This document shows positions 1 through 8,765 of a stretch of 25,397 nucleotides of DNA, in pieces (the first letter of the stretch is position 1; each line of letters starts with the position of its first letter). Under the pieces are notes generated by a model. It worked only from the letters and a program-made list of their open reading frames with translations. It made no database searches and was not told the DNA's origin. The stretch is from Suillus spraguei. Taxonomy: Eukaryota; Basidiomycota; Agaricomycetes; Boletales; Suillaceae. Location of the stretch: NCBI GenBank assembly GCA_016800925.1, contig JABCPU010000819.1, positions 1 to 25,397 on the forward strand, in the 5' to 3' direction. Position numbers and translations under genes: made by a program.

Positions 1-1
1 C

Positions 2-1042
2 TTCCGACCAGGGACAACGGGTATCCTCGAGAAACTCCGATGGGCATCAAAACGTGACACCACAAGGGAGGAAGACATCGCGTATTTGCAGTTTGGGATC
101 TTCGGCATCCACATTCCCGTAATCTACGGAGAAAAGAGACAGAACGCGCTTGGACGACTCTTGCAGTACATCATAGCTCATTCGGGCGACATCACAGCCC
201 TGGACTGGGTGGGACAATCGTCCAACTTCAACAGCTGTCTGCCAACCAATATTTCCTCATACAAGGCTCTGCCATACACACTACCATCTCTATGTGAACG
301 CGACATGCAGATATCGGTCTTCACCCTGCGAAACAATACTGTGGCTGTGGAGTCGGCTTTGAAACTGTATACCACTCTCAAGAACCTCAGCATTCCTCGA
401 TTTGCAGACACTGCCTTGCATCACATTTCCTCCACAGAGGTCAGGCAGCGGCCTGCTCAAGACGGGGCCAGACGTTTCACTTATGACGTCAAAGCATACG
501 GGCTACAAGACCTGCTGGTCACAACGAAAGATCAATTCTCGCCTGCAAGGCGTACTGAGAAGACATTCTTGCTCGTCCGTCCTCCTCATGTCGCTGATCT
601 ATCGAAGTACCTTGGTATTCACCCTGCTGTATTCAAGAATAATGAAACCAAGGCTGTGGAATACGCCGGTGCAGCCCGCACTGTCGTTTCAGATGTGTTT
701 TCACTGTTTGGCAAGAAAGGGGCATCATCAGCCGTCCCGTGGAATCGGTATGATCTCGGGCTGATTAACTTTGCAAACAAGACGCAGAGCATAGTGGATT
801 CTTCTGAGCCTGAATCACCGTCAGATTATACCCTCACCGATCGTCTTGGACGCAACGAGCCAGCTACGCGAGAATTGAGGTTGATTGTTCGCCTCGGACA
901 GCCTTTTCGCGCACTTTTTCTAGCGCAGCAGTGGGGTGAGGAATATAAGAGAATCGCTTCGGATAACAGCATCATCGCACAAGTCAGGGACACGGCATCT
1001 GTTTATAACATGAGAGAGATCAGGATGCTGGATATATTGTAG
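2..1042 (+). CDS. HET-domain (heterokaryon incompatibility-like) protein, 3' part
   Basis: The reading frame is open from base 2 to the TAG at 1040-1042, so this is the C-terminal ~346 residues of a longer gene that starts before the window. Near the left edge it reads RWASKRDTTREEDIAY and then FGIFGIHIPVIYGEKRQNAL. This is the conserved junction seen downstream of the HET domain in basidiomycete HET proteins, usually WAS-R-TTR-ED-AY followed by a GIF-V--P--YGE block. A stretch around ITALDWVGQSSNFNSCLP fits the same group. The remaining ~250 residues have no motif I recognise. HET proteins act in non-self recognition and programmed cell death in filamentous fungi; whether this one does is inferred from family only. 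The HET domain itself lies outside the window. No intron is needed here. The gene lies 471 bp upstream of the RRP41 start, on the same strand. Confidence 0.8.
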   Translation, partial: FRPGTTGILEKLRWASKRDTTREEDIAYLQFGIFGIHIPVIYGEKRQNALGRLLQYIIAHSGDITALDWVGQSSNFNSCLPTNISSYKALPYTLPSLCERDMQISVFTLRNNTVAVESALKLYTTLKNLSIPRFADTALHHISSTEVRQRPAQDGARRFTYDVKAYGLQDLLVTTKDQFSPARRTEKTFLLVRPPHVADLSKYLGIHPAVFKNNETKAVEYAGAARTVVSDVFSLFGKKGASSAVPWNRYDLGLINFANKTQSIVDSSEPESPSDYTLTDRLGRNEPATRELRLIVRLGQPFRALFLAQQWGEEYKRIASDNSIIAQVRDTASVYNMREIRMLDIL

Positions 1043-1513
1043 CTGCGAAGAACGGGGCATTTTCATTTCATACACATTGAGTCCACATGAACAGTATCAT
1101 AGAATTTTGCATCGTATCAATCTCAATATCATATCCATATCGTCTCGTATATAAACAAGCCATTCTAAAATCAGATGTTTTAAGGGAGAGGAGAAACTAA
1201 AGTTCCTGTGCAGGCGCTTTCTATAACTGTTGTTTGCTCATCTACTAGTAGACGCTCATCCGCTCTTTCAGTTTGTGGAGGAGCTAAGAGGGAAAAGGTT
1301 CTATCTTGGATGCAGTATATTTTAATATAATGGAAAAAAAAGTTAAATGCAAATGTCGACCGAAGAAACGGTATTTTCATGATGATTTGCGCACCATGCC
1401 TCCAGATCTGAAGTTCAGACATTACTTGTAAGATAAGATAAGAATTGGACAAATTTTGCGTGAGACTTTTGCATAGTTGGGCTCTTCCGAGTCTACTATA
1501 AGTGACCTCAACT
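1043..1513. other. Intergenic region between HET gene and RRP41
   Basis: AT-rich spacer holding the 3' end of the HET gene and presumably the promoter of RRP41. A TATA-like string (GTATATAAAC) occurs near 1148, but it is about 365 bp from the RRP41 start, so I do not assign it. The minus-strand open frame at 1180-1452 has no recognisable motif and looks accidental. Confidence 0.5.
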
Positions 1514-2393
1514 ATGGTGCGCTCAATTTATTCCATCACACCATAACCCTGCAACCCATTCACATTCAGTCCTCTCGTATTGAACTCCTTAATGCTGGTC
1601 TTCTTCGCAGCGACGGTCGCAGACCCTATGAACTACGAACAATATCCATCAACTTCGAAGTACAAGGAACAGCAGACGGCAGTGTCACTTACTCACATGG
1701 TCTCACACAAGTCCGAGTCTCAGTCCTCGGCCCACACGAAGCAAAACCAGGGACAAGACGCGAAACATTCCACGATCGCGCAATACTAAATGTCGAAGTT
1801 CAACTCGCCCCTTTTGGCGTCGGTGAACGAAGAAGGAGAGGCAGGGGCGACAAGTAAATATCATCTACACGAACTTTACTTGATCATTAATACCACTTAG
1901 GCGCCTCCTCGAACTCGCAGCAACGATCAAAAGCACATTCGAACCCGTCGTCCAAACTCATCTCTATCCGCGCAGCACAATCGACATCTTCGTACACGTC
2001 CTCCAGCTCGACGGTGGCCTCCTTCCCGCTTGTATAAATGCCTCCACCCTTGCTCTAGCAACAGCAGGCATCCCGCTGTTCGACTTTGTCTGCGCTATCA
2101 GCGGAGGCGTGCACGGCACCCAACCCCTACTCGATCTAACCACAGTCGAAGAAAATGACGTGCCGAGCGTCGTGGTGGGCGTGATGCCTCGTACAGGACG
2201 CGTGACGCTCGTCCAGATGGAGACCAGGTTGCATATGGATCGCTTTGAGGAGGTGTTTAAAGTTGCTTGTGATGCGGGCAAGGTGCTTTGGAGTGAGATG
2301 AAGGATGCACTCAGGAAACAGACGGGTGATTTAGTGGATAAACTTGAGACTGGACCTGGGATGATTGTGGCAAAGGAGACTGAAGAGACGTAG
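1514..2393 (+). CDS. RRP41/SKI6: Exosome complex component RRP41 (RNase PH-like core ring subunit)
   Basis: Three exons: 1514-1516, 1570-1853 and 1901-2393, giving a 259-residue protein (the family is about 240-260). Intron 1 (1517-1569, 53 nt, GT..AG) directly follows the ATG; intron 2 (1854-1900, 47 nt) splits a Lys codon. The start was chosen because splicing ATG to TCCTCTCGT gives MSSRIELLNAG, the usual RRP41 N-terminus; no ATG precedes this block in the same exon. Visible family signatures are LLRSDGRRPYELR, then GERRRRGRGDK, YPRSTIDIFVHVLQLDGG, ACINASTLAL and AGIPLFDFV. RRP41 pairs with RRP45 in the hexameric ring of the nuclear and cytoplasmic RNA exosome, which feeds RNA to RRP44 and RRP6. 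The eukaryotic ring keeps the RNase PH fold but is largely non-catalytic (established knowledge). The gene appears intact and is the clearest single-copy host gene here. It ends 163 bp before the Harbinger element. Confidence 0.95.
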
Positions 2394-2556
2394 AACGTAT
2401 TTCTGTCTATGCCCATTACATACATCCGCTAAATCATAATACTGAAGACAGAGCATCAGGAAACCGACGCGAAAATGATAAAATGATATAAAGCTTTATC
2501 TAACCTAAAGTACATATAATATCTATCATAATTGTAGCTCAAATGACAAAGCTTTA

Positions 2557-2658
2557 CAGCTCTTTGCATAATTATTAGGCTCTGTACGGACAGCGAAATG
2601 TTTCAGAAAATGAAAATAAAAATAAAAATCGCCGGTCATGTGATACTATCACATGACC
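2557..2658 (+). repeat. Left terminal inverted repeat of the Harbinger element
   Basis: This block is matched in inverted orientation by 15958-15970 plus 14867-14950; the Tc1-type element interrupts the right copy. It contains CAGCTCTTTGCAT, then GGCTCTGTACGGACAGCG, an (A4T)n tract, and at 2634-2658 a palindrome with 12-bp arms around one central base. The left copy has about 7 extra bases (near 2570-2576) relative to the right. The repeat is unusually long (about 90-100 bp) and ends internally at the palindrome. Confidence 0.85.
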
Positions 2659-2723
2659 ATCTGGAGAATCCCGTGGATGGTATGTCAAAGGCTCAAAGCG
2701 CACATACCTACTTATTGATTGAC

Positions 2724-2938
2724 ATGATGTACTCTGACACAGGTTCTGCAGGATCTGGACGCTCACTCCGCTCCCATGACTCTCTAGATACCCCAGAGGC
2801 TACACAAAATATTCACACTACTACTTCTAACTGGTGGCAAGAATTTGAAGAGATCGCTTTGCTTGAACATCTCACTAATCACCTCTCTGCTGCCGGTGAC
2901 AGGTTAAACTTCCCCAAGCATGTGTGGAAGAGCGCATC
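2724..2938 (+). pseudogene. Harbinger Myb/SANT-like DNA-binding protein, N-terminal piece
   Basis: Begins at tandem ATGs (2724, 2727) and reads in frame into a Myb/SANT-like domain (NWWQEFEEIALLEHLTNH, then KHVWKSA), with the Trp spacing typical of the companion protein of PIF/Harbinger transposases. That protein helps bring the transposase to the nucleus and to the element ends (established for the superfamily). The frame is cut at 2938 by the chromovirus. It resumes in phase at 10883 when the 5-bp duplication is removed, which confirms that the two pieces were one exon. The domain had a further frameshift downstream (see 10883-11445). Confidence 0.8.
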
Positions 2939-3707
2939 TGTTAAGACTGTACTCAAGGGTAGAGAGATCCGAAGGGCTTTGGCCTCAGTTCGTACACTGT
3001 GCCCCTTTCTCGAGTAATGCCCCTTATTTCAGGGAGGAGTTATTCGTCCGAAGACCCGGAAGGGGTTGCGTGACGGATCCGGGTGTCCGAAGGTGTCGGA
3101 TATAATACGTCCGAAGGTAATTCGGAACGTAAGGAGAGGACAGAGATTAAGGCTAGTTTCGGAACGAGTTCCTAACTAGAAACTAACGAAGATGGACTAT
3201 CCGAAGATAGAGTCGGAGGTATAGACTATAGGAGTCAATCCTAAGTCTCGGAAGGTGACTTAAAGCGGAGAGTGGCTTAAGTCCGGAGGAGGCAGAATGA
3301 GTAGAATCTAAGATGATATTCGAACTAAGGTTCTACGGAGATCTACAAGTGGTTTATATACAGTAAGTATCTAAGACGGATAATTAGCAAGTCCGGGACC
3401 GAGGGCTATGTACGAAGTGTAACGAAAGTCTATTAGTTATTGCACAGCGGATCAGTAAGCATGAATCGGAAATGAACACAGGAAACAGATCAGTGACACA
3501 GGACGGAAATATAAACAGCCGGAGTACCAGTAGTAGGAGAAATGACGAAAGGAGATAGACGCAGATGTTCACCAGGGAGTTAAGGTGCGAGAAGTGAGTA
3601 CATTCGGAAGGGTGGTCCGGACAGGATCTGTGGACCGGACGGATATGGAAACGATCGGATCTGGATGGATATGATCGGATCTGAGATTAGAAGTATGGTA
3701 TATGACA
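2939..3707 (-). repeat. 3' LTR of the chromovirus
   Basis: On the plus strand it begins TGTTAAGACTG and ends TATATGACA; on the coding (minus) strand it begins TGTCATATACC and ends CTTAACA, giving TG..CA ends. It is the same length as the right LTR with a single mismatch, an ACGG/ATGG difference consistent with CpG deamination. It is crowded with CGGA or TCCG tetramers, about 30 by hand count in 769 bp. The short open frames inside it are accidental. Confidence 0.97.
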
Positions 3708-3710
3708 GTA

Positions 3711-3720
3711 TCCCCCCCTT
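3711..3720 (-). promoter_or_regulatory. Polypurine tract (plus-strand DNA primer)
   Basis: On the minus strand the sequence AAGGGGGGGA lies 3 bp from the start of the 3' LTR. This is the position and composition expected of the RNase H-resistant polypurine tract that primes second-strand synthesis. It also fixes the element's orientation independently of the coding regions. Confidence 0.85.
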
Positions 3721-3902
3721 AGGGCCGAACCCCTGAGGCACAAGAAGCGTCGATCCGGATCGGACAAGATTAATGCGAGACAATGGGGAAGTTTGATGGT
3801 TGTAGTGCTGAGTCTGTAATCCAGCAGATATATGAACGTCAGACGTCCGAAATGATTCCTACCCCCACTTCATATCCTTGTTAACAAAACTTGTCTCCTA
3901 AC

Positions 3903-4917
3903 ATGTCTGGAAAGAAATCCGATGCCCCTAAGTCTGCTGCTGACTTTGTGGCGGATCTGGAGCAGCAACTGGCGGCTGCTAAGGCTGCAGCGGAAGCCGA
4001 GGCGGAACGGAAGCGGAAAGAGGCAGAGGAGCGGAAAAGGCAGGAGGAGTTGAAGCAGATTGAGTTGGCGGAGATCCGGAGGGAGATGGAGGAGAAGAGG
4101 TGGAGAGCACTGATTGAGGCTCGGGTGAGTGCTGTGGACTCTTCCGGATCCGGATATTAATGGATTGGTAAAGGCCAAGGCTGCTCCTGCGTCTGGGGCA
4201 AAGGATGGGTACTGCTCTCGTTGCGTCACTAAGGGCCGGATGTGCCAGTGGGATGATGCTGAGAAGAATGCCATGGTGAGTCGTCCGAAAAACTTCGGAT
4301 CCGCTGATTTCGACGTTTCGTAGATTAAGTCCTGTGATGTCTGCCAGAAGGACAAGGCCACTTGTCCTGGAAGGCCCGGATTCGTTAAGGGGCCTAAGGG
4401 CCGGAAGAGGCAGCGTCCTGCTGGTACTCCGTCTCCGAAGGGCAAAGGCAAGCGCCGTCAGAGGAGTCCTACTCCAGATGTGGCGGACGTGGATGTCTTC
4501 TCTAATCCAGTCACTATCAAAGGTACGGATGAGGATTTTGTGGAGTACGATGATCAGGCTTGGGTGGCCGCTGCTAATGGCATTATTGCTGAGTTGGCGC
4601 GGACCAACGGACTTCTCCAAGATGGTATTGCGGCGGCGGAAGGGAGTCGGATTGCCATGGAGCGGATGAGCTCCACCATGGAGGCCTTCCTCCAGCAACA
4701 GAGGGAATTCCAGGCCCTGCTCATCGAGGAAATCCAGACCGGATTTAGGCTTTCCGTTTCTGCCGGATCCGACAAGGATGGCGCTGGTGAGGAGATTGGG
4801 GAAGAGGTGGCGGATGAGAATGGAGGGGAGATGGCGGATGGAACTGGGGAAGAGATGGCGGATGGGACTGGGGAGGAGACTGGGGGTGCCGGAGGTGAAA
4901 TGGAGACTGGTGCTTAG
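3903..4917 (+). CDS. Antisense accessory gene: coiled-coil protein with Zn2Cys6-like Cys cluster
   Basis: Three exons, 3903-4124, 4174-4275 and 4324-4917, give a 305-residue protein. Both introns (49 and 48 nt) start GTGAGT, end AG and contain an in-frame stop, so splicing is required. Order of parts: an Ala/Glu/Lys/Arg-rich coiled coil (about 17-74); CX2CX6C at residues 88-98 (CSRCVTKGRMC); CX2CX6C at 112-122 (CDVCQKDKATC), 13 residues later; a basic, NLS-like stretch (about 133-154, with GRKRQR and GKRRQR); a helical region (about 185-250); and a Gly/Glu tail with GEEMADGT repeats. The paired spacing resembles Gal4-type clusters, where the two halves are usually 5-12 apart. It lies inside the retroelement, opposite in strand to gag-pol, with its stop 57 bp from the pol stop. 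I infer a nuclear DNA- or RNA-binding accessory protein; no function is proven, and a zinc-ribbon-like role is an alternative. Confidence 0.8.
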
Positions 4918-4974
4918 TCCAGATCCGGATTTCCGCTACTGCCCTCACTGTACTTATATTTCGTTATGTACTCT

Positions 4975-7900
4975 TCAAGCAATGGGACCAGGCTTGTCCG
5001 GATATGCTGAGTGGAAATCCGCTACGAGATCTGATGCATTTCCGAGTTCTGTGGCCAGCAGCCAGGAAGTTTCTTCGTCCGTTCCCTCGTATCCGGACCA
5101 ACGGACGAGGTATAGAAGTTGACAGTGGTGCCTACGACGGTCCAGTTTAGAGTCCAGGATTTCGGATATCTCGTACTCTGGTTCTCCGTCGACTTCGACT
5201 GGTGGCGGAGGAGGCTGGATGCGATTGGGAATGGTGTTCGGAACTGCTGGCTCTAACTGCGAGACATGGAAAACAGGATGTACGGAACGCATAGAATCCG
5301 GAAGTTGGATGGCGAAAGAATGAGTACCCGGGCGGGATATAATTTCGAATGGTCCCAAATTCTTTTCCAAAAGTTTCTTCGACGGACGAGTGGAGCGGAA
5401 GTACTTGGCTTTGACGAAGACTTGTTCTCCAATCCGGAAGTCTGGAGCAGGCTGTCTTTTAGCGTCCGCGGGTCCTTGATAGCGTTTCTGAGCTTCGGAC
5501 ATCTCATCTCGGAGGAACTGGTGAAGTTTGTTAAGGTCTAGGGCATATTCCTGGGCACGGATGGAGGATAGGTCGCGTTCCGGATGGATGGAAATGTTCG
5601 GATGATAACCTTTATTGGCGAAGAAAGGTGAAACTCCGGTAGTGGCACTCGGAGCGTTATTGTATGCAAACTCTGCGAGGGGCAGCAGCTCGGACCAGTT
5701 GTCCTGCTGATAGTTGCAGTAGATCCGGAGGTACTGTTCCAGCGTTTGGTTGGCACGTTCTGTTTGTCCGTCCCCTTCGGGATGATATCCGGATGTGAAG
5801 TGTAGGACAATGTCCAATGCCTTTCCTAGGGAACGGAAGAAGTGGGATACGAACTCTGTTCCTCGATCCGAGGTTACATGGGATGGGACTCCATGCTTAG
5901 AGAAGACATGGAGGAGAAATAGGCGGGCGAGATCAGGAGAAGTGATGGTGTCGTGGGTCGGGACGAATATGGCTTGCTTGGATAAACGATCTATGATGAC
6001 GAGGATGGCTGTAAAGCCGGATGAGTCCGGAAGTTGTTCAATGAAATCCATAGAGATGGAATTCCATGGTTTTTCTGGGACGGGAAGTTGCTTGAGTAGA
6101 CCGTAGGGCTTATGTCTCGGAACTTTGGCTCGGGCGCAGGATGTGCAGGATCTGACATACTCTTTGACAAAGGCCCGTACTCCGGGCCAGGTATAGTTGC
6201 GTCGGATGAGCTCGAGGGTGCGATTCTGTCTGAAATGTCCGGATAGGGGGTGGTCATGGCAATTCCGGAGGATGCGAAGTCGTAGATCATTGGTATCCGG
6301 AACGTAGATGCGGTTGTCACAACAAAGGAATCCACCATCGTCTATTGTCCATCTCGGATCTGAGGGAACCGGAAAATGTGTTTGTGCAATGGGGTCATTA
6401 GGGAGTGCTATCAGAATGTCTTTCCGGAGGTGTTCGGTGTCCATAAGAACAGCTGCTCTAAGGACCGGAGTTGCTAAAATGGAAGCTCGTAGGGACGAAG
6501 CTAATTGTTCCGAAGCAAATATTGGACGGAGGTTGTGAGGGTTAATCTGAGCGTAGTCCTTATCCCCCTCTTTAGGGTAGATGTCCCATCGTCTAGTGAG
6601 GGAATCTGGCTTGACTCCGAGTCTTCCAGGACGGTAACGGATAACGAGGTTGAACTGATGGAGGAACTCGGACCAGCGGGCCTGACGACGGGATAGCAGT
6701 TTGGTGGTAGAGAAATACTCAAGGTTCTTGTGGTCCGTGACAACATCTATAGGCTCGGACGAGCCTTCTAGGTAATGGCGCCAGGTTCGGAACACAGCAT
6801 AGATGGCTAGTAGTTCCTTATCATGGACGTCATAGTTGAGTTCTGCACCAGACAGTGTCCGGGAGTAAAATGCCACCGGACGAAGTTCCGAGTCTGGGCA
6901 CACAATGGATAGTATTCCAGCGATAGCATAATCCGAGGCATCAGTTTCCACAACTATAGGAACATTCGGAATCCAATGCGTAAGCACCGGAGCGGACGTG
7001 AAGGCTTTCTTGAGTGCGTTAAATGACTTCCGGCATTCCTCGGAAAAGTCCCAAGTGACACCCTTGTGAGTGAGTTGAGTAAGGGGAACCACGATATCCG
7101 AGTAGTTGAAGATGAAGCGACGATAGAAATTAGCGAATCTGAGGAAAGATTGGATGTCCTTGACTTTCCGAGGCTCTGGCCAGTCTATGATGGACTGGAT
7201 TTTCTCGGACGACATTGTCAAGCCATCCGGAGATAGGAGGTAACCAAGGTACTCGACGGAGGAGGAGTGGAATTCGCATTTCTCGGGTTTGGCATATAGT
7301 CGGTGTTTACGGAGACGTCGTAAAACTTCTCGGACATGTTCCTTATGACTTGCAAGGTCTTGGGAATAGATAAGGATGTCGTCCAGATATACAACAACAC
7401 ATACGTCCAGCATATCGGCAAACACGCTATTGACAAAGCGCTGGAAAGCTGCCGGAGCATTCGTGAGGCCTTCCGGCATCACCAACCATTCATAGGAGCC
7501 ATAGCGCGTACGGAAGGAAGTCTTCCACTCGTCTCCTTCTGTTATCCGGACGAGGTGATATGCAGATCGGAGATCAATTTTGGTATAAACTTTAGCGCGG
7601 CTCGGGGAGTCAAGAAGGTCGGCAATGAGGGGTAACGGATATCGGTCTTTCTTGGTGATGTGGTTAAGGCCGCGGAAATCCACACAAAGGCGGAGGGATC
7701 CATCCTTCTTTTTGACAAATAGGACGGGGGCTCTGTGGGGAGAAGATGAGGAGCGGAGAAGTCCGGACGAGATGTTTTCGTCAAGGAACTTCCGAAGGGC
7801 CTCAAGCTCTACCGGAGAAAGAGAGTATATGGTTCCGAGAGGCGGACTAGCCCCTTCTTCCAACTCAATCTTGAGATCGTAGGGTCGATGTGGGGGAAGT

Positions 7901-8709
7901 TGTCCGGCTTTGCCTTTGTCGAAGACATCCGCGAATTCGTGGTAGTCGGAAGGGATTCTGGAGAGGTCTGGAGGATCGGATGATATGGATGCGGATCGAA
8001 GGTTTGCTTCGGAGGGACGGAGGTAGATGCTGAACTGAGTAGATCCTTCTAACTTGCAGGCACGGCAAAAGGCCACTGCGTTTATCAGCGATATGTTAGG
8101 GACTGGGGTACTAGCGGAGGGTTCGGATTTGGTCAGAGGCGGAGTCTCCGCCACGGATGGGATGCTCTGATGCGACGGAGATTTTGGAGGGGAGGAATCT
8201 TCCTTGGGTGGAATACCCAAAGGTAACAGAGGTGTCGGATTGGATTTTCCTGCCATGGTCGGTGTGTCTGGAGGCAGCGGTGATGCGGATGGGGTTAATG
8301 GCACTCCTTGTTCAGTAGTTCGGAACTCGATGCTGCCCAATACCCAGTCAATCAACGGATTGTGTCGGGTGAGCCAGCTATATCTGAGAACGATATAACA
8401 TGAGGAATCCAAAGGGGTGACGTAGAACGTGTCGGAAGTGATTACACCGGAGGAGAATCGGACGGATAAGTTTATGGCTTCGACAATATTGTTATTGCAT
8501 GTACCATCAAATAAACGGAGTGGAAGTGGAGGAATCTGATAGGTAGGAATTTTATGTTCTCGGACGAAATCAGTGTCTATGAAGCAGTGGGAGGAACCAC
8601 AGTCTATGAGGGCCGGAAAGTCAGATATATTGGAGAAAGATGGAAGAGAGACATATGGACACAGAGAGTTCGGATCAGGAAGAGTTACAGCGTTGAGTCG
8701 TAGTTCCAT
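4975..8709 (-). CDS. pol: Ty3/gypsy Pol polyprotein (PR-RT-RNase H-integrase-chromodomain)
   Basis: Intact 1,244-residue frame from the first ATG, though the same frame stays open upstream to the gag stop. Protease DCGSS is at 36-40 (Cys replaces the more usual Ser after Asp). Reverse transcriptase spans about 320-500, with Asp379 (KIDLRSAYH) and YLDD at 441-444; the motif usually MPFGL reads MPEGL (411-415). RNase H has Asp590, Glu632 and Asp659. The integrase zinc-binding H818/H825/C855/C858 is followed by catalytic Asp888 (MDFIEQLP), Asp948 (SDRGTEF) and Glu984 (DGQTER). A GPF motif is near 1119. A C-terminal chromodomain (about 1178-1244) has YLVRWSGY and TSWL. Pol copies the element RNA and integrates the cDNA; chromodomains can direct integration to marked chromatin. 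It is probably made as Gag-Pol by -1 frameshifting at 8769-8775. Confidence 0.97.
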   Translation of the reverse strand: MELRLNAVTLPDPNSLCPYVSLPSFSNISDFPALIDCGSSHCFIDTDFVREHKIPTYQIPPLPLRLFDGTCNNNIVEAINLSVRFSSGVITSDTFYVTPLDSSCYIVLRYSWLTRHNPLIDWVLGSIEFRTTEQGVPLTPSASPLPPDTPTMAGKSNPTPLLPLGIPPKEDSSPPKSPSHQSIPSVAETPPLTKSEPSASTPVPNISLINAVAFCRACKLEGSTQFSIYLRPSEANLRSASISSDPPDLSRIPSDYHEFADVFDKGKAGQLPPHRPYDLKIELEEGASPPLGTIYSLSPVELEALRKFLDENISSGLLRSSSSPHRAPVLFVKKKDGSLRLCVDFRGLNHITKKDRYPLPLIADLLDSPSRAKVYTKIDLRSAYHLVRITEGDEWKTSFRTRYGSYEWLVMPEGLTNAPAAFQRFVNSVFADMLDVCVVVYLDDILIYSQDLASHKEHVREVLRRLRKHRLYAKPEKCEFHSSSVEYLGYLLSPDGLTMSSEKIQSIIDWPEPRKVKDIQSFLRFANFYRRFIFNYSDIVVPLTQLTHKGVTWDFSEECRKSFNALKKAFTSAPVLTHWIPNVPIVVETDASDYAIAGILSIVCPDSELRPVAFYSRTLSGAELNYDVHDKELLAIYAVFRTWRHYLEGSSEPIDVVTDHKNLEYFSTTKLLSRRQARWSEFLHQFNLVIRYRPGRLGVKPDSLTRRWDIYPKEGDKDYAQINPHNLRPIFASEQLASSLRASILATPVLRAAVLMDTEHLRKDILIALPNDPIAQTHFPVPSDPRWTIDDGGFLCCDNRIYVPDTNDLRLRILRNCHDHPLSGHFRQNRTLELIRRNYTWPGVRAFVKEYVRSCTSCARAKVPRHKPYGLLKQLPVPEKPWNSISMDFIEQLPDSSGFTAILVIIDRLSKQAIFVPTHDTITSPDLARLFLLHVFSKHGVPSHVTSDRGTEFVSHFFRSLGKALDIVLHFTSGYHPEGDGQTERANQTLEQYLRIYCNYQQDNWSELLPLAEFAYNNAPSATTGVSPFFANKGYHPNISIHPERDLSSIRAQEYALDLNKLHQFLRDEMSEAQKRYQGPADAKRQPAPDFRIGEQVFVKAKYFRSTRPSKKLLEKNLGPFEIISRPGTHSFAIQLPDSMRSVHPVFHVSQLEPAVPNTIPNRIQPPPPPVEVDGEPEYEISEILDSKLDRRRHHCQLLYLVRWSGYEGTDEETSWLLATELGNASDLVADFHSAYPDKPGPIA

Positions 8710-8765
8710 TGCACGGGTTGGGCCAACGCGACCCTCATCCCGTACGGAGTCAGGAGGGTCGCGGA

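Noticed and set aside
178..411. 77-residue minus-strand frame inside the HET gene
   Set aside because: It is antisense to a frame with clear family motifs, and no motif of its own is visible.
1964..2425. 153-residue minus-strand frame
   Set aside because: It is antisense to exon 3 of RRP41, which is fully accounted for on the plus strand.
3384..3572. Hydrophobic 62-residue minus-strand frame, repeated at 10554-10742
   Set aside because: It lies wholly in the LTR and is repeated only because the LTRs are identical. The diverged solo LTR and the related LTR at 17 kb do not keep it as a matching protein.
3979..4698. 239-residue minus-strand open frame opposite the antisense Cys-cluster gene
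   Set aside because: It has no motif and low-complexity composition. The opposite strand has a complete spliced gene with consensus introns, so this is a shadow frame.
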